Shown: piece after piece, positions 60,960 through 64,000 of the stretch
Layout of the letters: each line of letters begins with the position of its first letter
Position numbering within the stretch: position 1 is the first letter of the stretch
DNA from: Escallonia rubra
Taxonomy: Eukaryota > Streptophyta > Magnoliopsida > Escalloniales > Escalloniaceae
Assembly: GCA_033065855.1 (NCBI GenBank)
Contig: JAVXUO010002815.1
Span: forward strand, 62,001 to 126,000
Length of the DNA: 64,000 nt
Direction: 5' to 3'
Program-made: the position numbers and the translations under genes
Notes under the pieces: generated by a model
Databases searched by the model: none
Told to the model about the DNA's origin: nothing
Seen by the model: the letters and a program-made list of their open reading frames with translations, nothing else

Positions 60960-61262
60960 GGCCCCGTACGTTTACCATATTCGTTTTCTGTTTTTAGCAA
61001 TGATGATGAAAAATATTCTTTTTTTGCGTACTTTTACCATTTTCTGTTTTCGTTTTGGATAAAATTACTCAAATAGTAACAAAAAACTGAAAATTTTCAG
61101 CTGTTTTTCACTCAAACTTAACCCAATATAAGAAAAAATAGCTAAATTTTTTTTGTGAAAATGATAAAAGTACAGGAACATGTTTTCAAACTGAATATGA
61201 AAATCGTGAAAATGAAAACAGAAAATGAAAACAGAAAACAAATATGGCAAACGTACGGGGCC
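60960..61262. mobile_element. Tourist-like (PIF/Harbinger) MITE, 303 bp
   Basis: The left end GGCCCCGTACGTTTACCATA and the right end TATGGCAAACGTACGGGGCC belong to terminal inverted repeats of at least 30 bp with about two mismatches. It is flanked by TAA on both sides (60957-60959 and 61263-61265). It is short, AT-rich and non-coding. It interrupts the tandem exon-like repeat array. A longer relative is at 48058-49098. Confidence 0.88.
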
Positions 61263-61600
61263 TAAACTTTGAGAAGGACTCATGAACCGGTGATTATGTA
61301 TGCTAGACCTCAGGCTCAATTTCATAAGAACAGATGTAGGGTGCTACACATGGGTTCTTTTATTTCAGGCTGAAATTTAACTTAGTCCCAGCCATATATT
61401 CAGCTACATTTCAAGTGCCAAAAGTTGCTCAGACAAGTTCCCAGACACACTGACTGTTCAAAATATGTCATAGTTATGTTTCAACTAAAACAATATAATT
61501 CAAGCTGAAATGATACATCATATTATCTTCTATTTGCTACACATGATGTCATCCATTTCAAACTGAAATGTGATTGGCTCCCAGCCACAGCCACATGAAC
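61263..61600 (+). repeat. Worn copies of the exon-like repeat
   Basis: GCTGAAATTTAACTTAGTCC at 61371 with CAAGTGCCAAAAGTTGCTCA, and ACTGAAATGTGATTGGCTCC at about 61565, continue the 60717-60904 series after the MITE. Spacing is irregular. Confidence 0.5.
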
Positions 61601-61974
61601 ATCAGCAGAAATAATTAATAGAAACAACATATGATTGCAAAATATAGTTAGTGATTAAAAAAAAAGCATGTCCTACTATTAGTCACTGAAGGTACGAAAG
61701 AATGTCAATACCTTTATATAACTTGAATGAGTTGCAACTTATATATGAAAATCAATAGAAACGATTTTTAGGAACAACCAATAATTGCAAAATATGGATA
61801 GTTAACAAGAAAAGTGCCAAAAAAATAATTTACAACCGTGGTTAAAACCAGAAGGTGTTCTTCATAAATTTCAATCAAAAACTTTGATAACCCATCTAAA
61901 ACACACACTCAAGCGCTGCACCCCCCAACCCCACCCAAACAAGACCCAAGTATATGAAAGTGCTCCTCCCATAC

Positions 61975-62373
61975 ATAGTAATATAACTCAAATATAACTC
62001 CCAATAATTGGGAGACACCCAGCGAATCCCAATAAAACTGAGAGATTTATGATCAGGATTTTAAAAGAGTCCTTAGAGATTGTGACGTGATCTTCGAGGA
62101 TCCTAACGCGATCCTAATACATCTGGCCCACGGCTCAGTCCTACTAGGACTCTCCTCCTACAGCTATATAAAAGGGTCTATCCCCCAGGTATGAAAACAA
62201 TTACACAATTCATGCTTTTTCAGAGTTATTATTCTGTAGCTACGCTCTGACTTAAGCATCAGAGAGTTCTCCGCTGGGAACCCCACCCGGCGGTCACTTG
62301 TTTTATGTCCTACAGGTCATTGGTCCAAGCTTGGGTTCTGGAATTTGCGCGGAGCATATTTTTAGCAGAAACA
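61975..62373 (+). mobile_element. 3' part of an LTR (probable Ty3/gypsy, fossil)
   Basis: It contains a TATA box (TATATAAA at 62165-62172), then about 200 bp of leader ending AGCAGAAACA at 62373. A primer-binding site follows after GAT, which fixes the right edge. The left edge is uncertain. The layout fits the left LTR of a plus-strand element. Confidence 0.55.
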
Positions 62374-62376
62374 GAT

Positions 62377-62394
62377 TGGCGCCATCCATGGGAC
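62377..62394 (+). promoter_or_regulatory. Retrotransposon primer-binding site
   Basis: TGGCGCCATCCATGGGAC lies three bases after the LTR end. It resembles the TGGCGCCGTCTGTGGGA-type tRNA-complementary site common in plant Ty3/gypsy elements of the Tat/Ogre kind. Confidence 0.6.
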
Positions 62395-63650
62395 CCGCCA
62401 ACCTAACCAATCGACCTCAGAAAATTCAAACGCTCGTTTCGCAAGCAACGATGACAATGCGTCGAAACCGCCCTCAACAGTACTTACGTGGGCAGCCCCA
62501 CGCCTGATCAACCATCACCCTAACGAAGTCATCACCAATGGGATCAACGTCAAACGGTCTCACCGCAATTTTTCGTAACGCTGACAATAATTTGTCGTCG
62601 TCACTGGTGTTAGATTGTCAGTGCAATCAAAGAAAAAAAAACTTCAGAACAGAACAAGCTACCGCTGGCAGCCAAGCCACCTCCGTCCCATCGATGCATC
62701 GCCGGTTAGTATTCGTAGCAACTCCGGTAACACCACAACTCTTTGATGACGCGCCGCTACTGCGGAGCTGCTGGAATAAACATTATAGGAAAACACAGTG
62801 GAGCCGTGGGCACCATAACCCGCCGGCAACTGCCGTGAAGAGGCCGAAGCAGATGCAACAACATCTTAAAAAAAATTAAAAAAAAAGGGAGAGAGAAGAA
62901 GAAGCAGTAACGACACCACCACATATGGTCCAAACCCTAACAAATCGCAGCCGCACAAGATCCAACTGCCAGTCGAAGCCACGACAACCAACACCGCCAG
63001 TGCGCTAGTGCGCCACCACCTCCATGTTGCGCTACCTCACTTTTGGTCTGGAGAGAGAAAGAGGAGGACACCGTGGCAGCGCCACCGCGGGATCCACGTC
63101 ATCAAGACGTCACCATCGCGACGGCAGTACCCATCAACCACATGTGCTCCAGATCTGCAATTAACAACGACGGCTCCACCTCGCCGTCCAGCTTCGAGTT
63201 GCCATCAGACACGCGTCGTCGAAATGCTACCACCGCCACGGGTGGTAGTACCCATCGACCAATGACATCGACGTCTCTCCGCTTCTAGCACCTATCTGCA
63301 CTACCACTGCCCGTGGAAAAGCATGGCCACCGTTGCTGCGCCAACTACTCCGGTCGCCACCATCAAAATAAGAGCCCAGCCGTCGCCACCATCTGTGGCC
63401 ATCAATGCCAACCCAGATAGCGTCACCGCCACATGGAATCGACGGCAGCCTTCACTCATATGTTCAAATCTGGTCCAGTGACACCAAAAGGGACGGCGCC
63501 ACCGTTAACATCACGCCGGCCGTGGTCATGGCAAGCAGCGCTGCCAGCGCGCCATCGTCTCCCTGTTGCGCCACCTGACCTTTGTTGGTGAGAAGAATGA
63601 GCAGATTCAAGGAAAATGAGGGTTTAAACTATGCCTGCGAGCATCAATAG
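62395..63650 (+). mobile_element. GC-rich internal leader of the LTR element (fossil)
   Basis: After the primer-binding site come about 1.2 kb rich in CGCCACC, CCGCCA and CATCGC. A short A-run lies at about 62868-62890. No gag or pol motif is seen before the window becomes ordinary AT-rich DNA near 63600. The element is either non-autonomous, cut off, or continues beyond the window in a form I cannot see. Confidence 0.4.
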
Positions 63651-64000
63651 TGACATATAAACCACATCATGAGCAAGGAACAAATTCTCAGCATCCTACG
63701 ACTTGAAGTTGCGTTTAAAGTTTTTGCTACAGTATCCTACCGTCTCGACATTACATATCGTCTCATGGTCATACAATGGCCTCTATCTTTGGCGTATTCA
63801 CATTGCTGCTTGTTGAGATTCTAGTTCAAACAATGATGGAAACACACATGCTGCCACCATCTCTAGTGAATTAGAACTCACCGCCAGCTATACCTGGTAC
63901 AACTGCAAGCTCAAGCTCATGCAACCAGTAAATTGAATCTAGTTGCTTCTCAGTATATCGATAAACTGTGATGGACTCCTCGTCCTCTAGCTCTATATGC
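63651..64000. other. Window end, no feature
   Basis: Mixed-composition DNA with no coding region, repeat or clear transposon end that I can support. Confidence 0.5.

Noticed and set aside
1-64000. CRISPR arrays, operons, rRNA or tRNA genes, organellar insertions, intact virus-like elements
   Set aside because: I looked for regularly spaced repeats, tRNA box pairs and dense gene runs by eye and saw none that hold up; the tandem repeats here lack unique spacers.

Overview
This is plant nuclear DNA, and the gene families point to a eudicot. Five host genes have introns and protein domains typical of land plants, and the long AT-rich spaces between them hold plant-type transposons. No protein-coding bacterial, viral or organellar block is visible. 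The species cannot be named from the sequence. One repeat family with CAGTCGACTG motifs made me think of an asterid, but that is only an impression.

Layout: (1) 582-1556, minus: an intronless FANTASTIC FOUR-like (FAF) gene. (2) 1.6-12.5 kb: a gene-poor stretch with a small duplication plus hairpin (3101-3299), a possible SINE, and a GC-rich LTR-like block built of tandem arrays (about 9255-11280). (3) 12504-20172, plus: kinase-associated protein phosphatase (KAPP: membrane anchor, FHA, PP2C), 13 exons, 588 aa. (4) 21927-27500, plus: a SPOUT-fold RNA methyltransferase-like protein (SPOUT1/C9orf114 family), 11 exons, 359 aa. (5) 27.5-33.5 kb: a transposon-rich spacer with a CACTA end, an LTR-like repeat and two Helitron copies. 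The second Helitron ends 298 bp before the next start codon. (6) 33758-47773, plus: a SNF2 chromatin-remodelling ATPase of the CHR12/CHR23 (MINUSCULE) type, 12 exons, 1110 aa, with one GC-AG intron and a 1.16-kb transposon in intron 8. (7) 48.06-49.1 kb: a Harbinger-type element between two convergent genes. (8) 50274-51938, minus: plant RanGAP (WPP domain, leucine-rich repeats, acidic tail, 554 aa), with a 2.5-kb intron inferred in its 5' UTR. (9) 55-64 kb: no intact gene. It holds MITEs, an LTR-like repeat nested in a hAT-type MITE with a near-perfect 8-bp target duplication, a LINE 3' fragment, degenerate duplicated gene-like sequence, and an LTR end with a primer-binding site and GC-rich leader.

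The five genes act in different processes: meristem or growth regulation, receptor-kinase signalling, RNA or spindle function, chromatin remodelling, and Ran cycling. I see no operon-like or clustered pathway. I rebuilt exons by eye from GT/GC-AG junctions, reading-frame continuity and remembered family sequences; every CDS total divides by three. I found no convincing new biological system. The most useful observations are the transposon structures, the GC-AG intron, a tandem splice acceptor in KAPP, and a degenerate tandem exon-like array at 58.9-61.6 kb.
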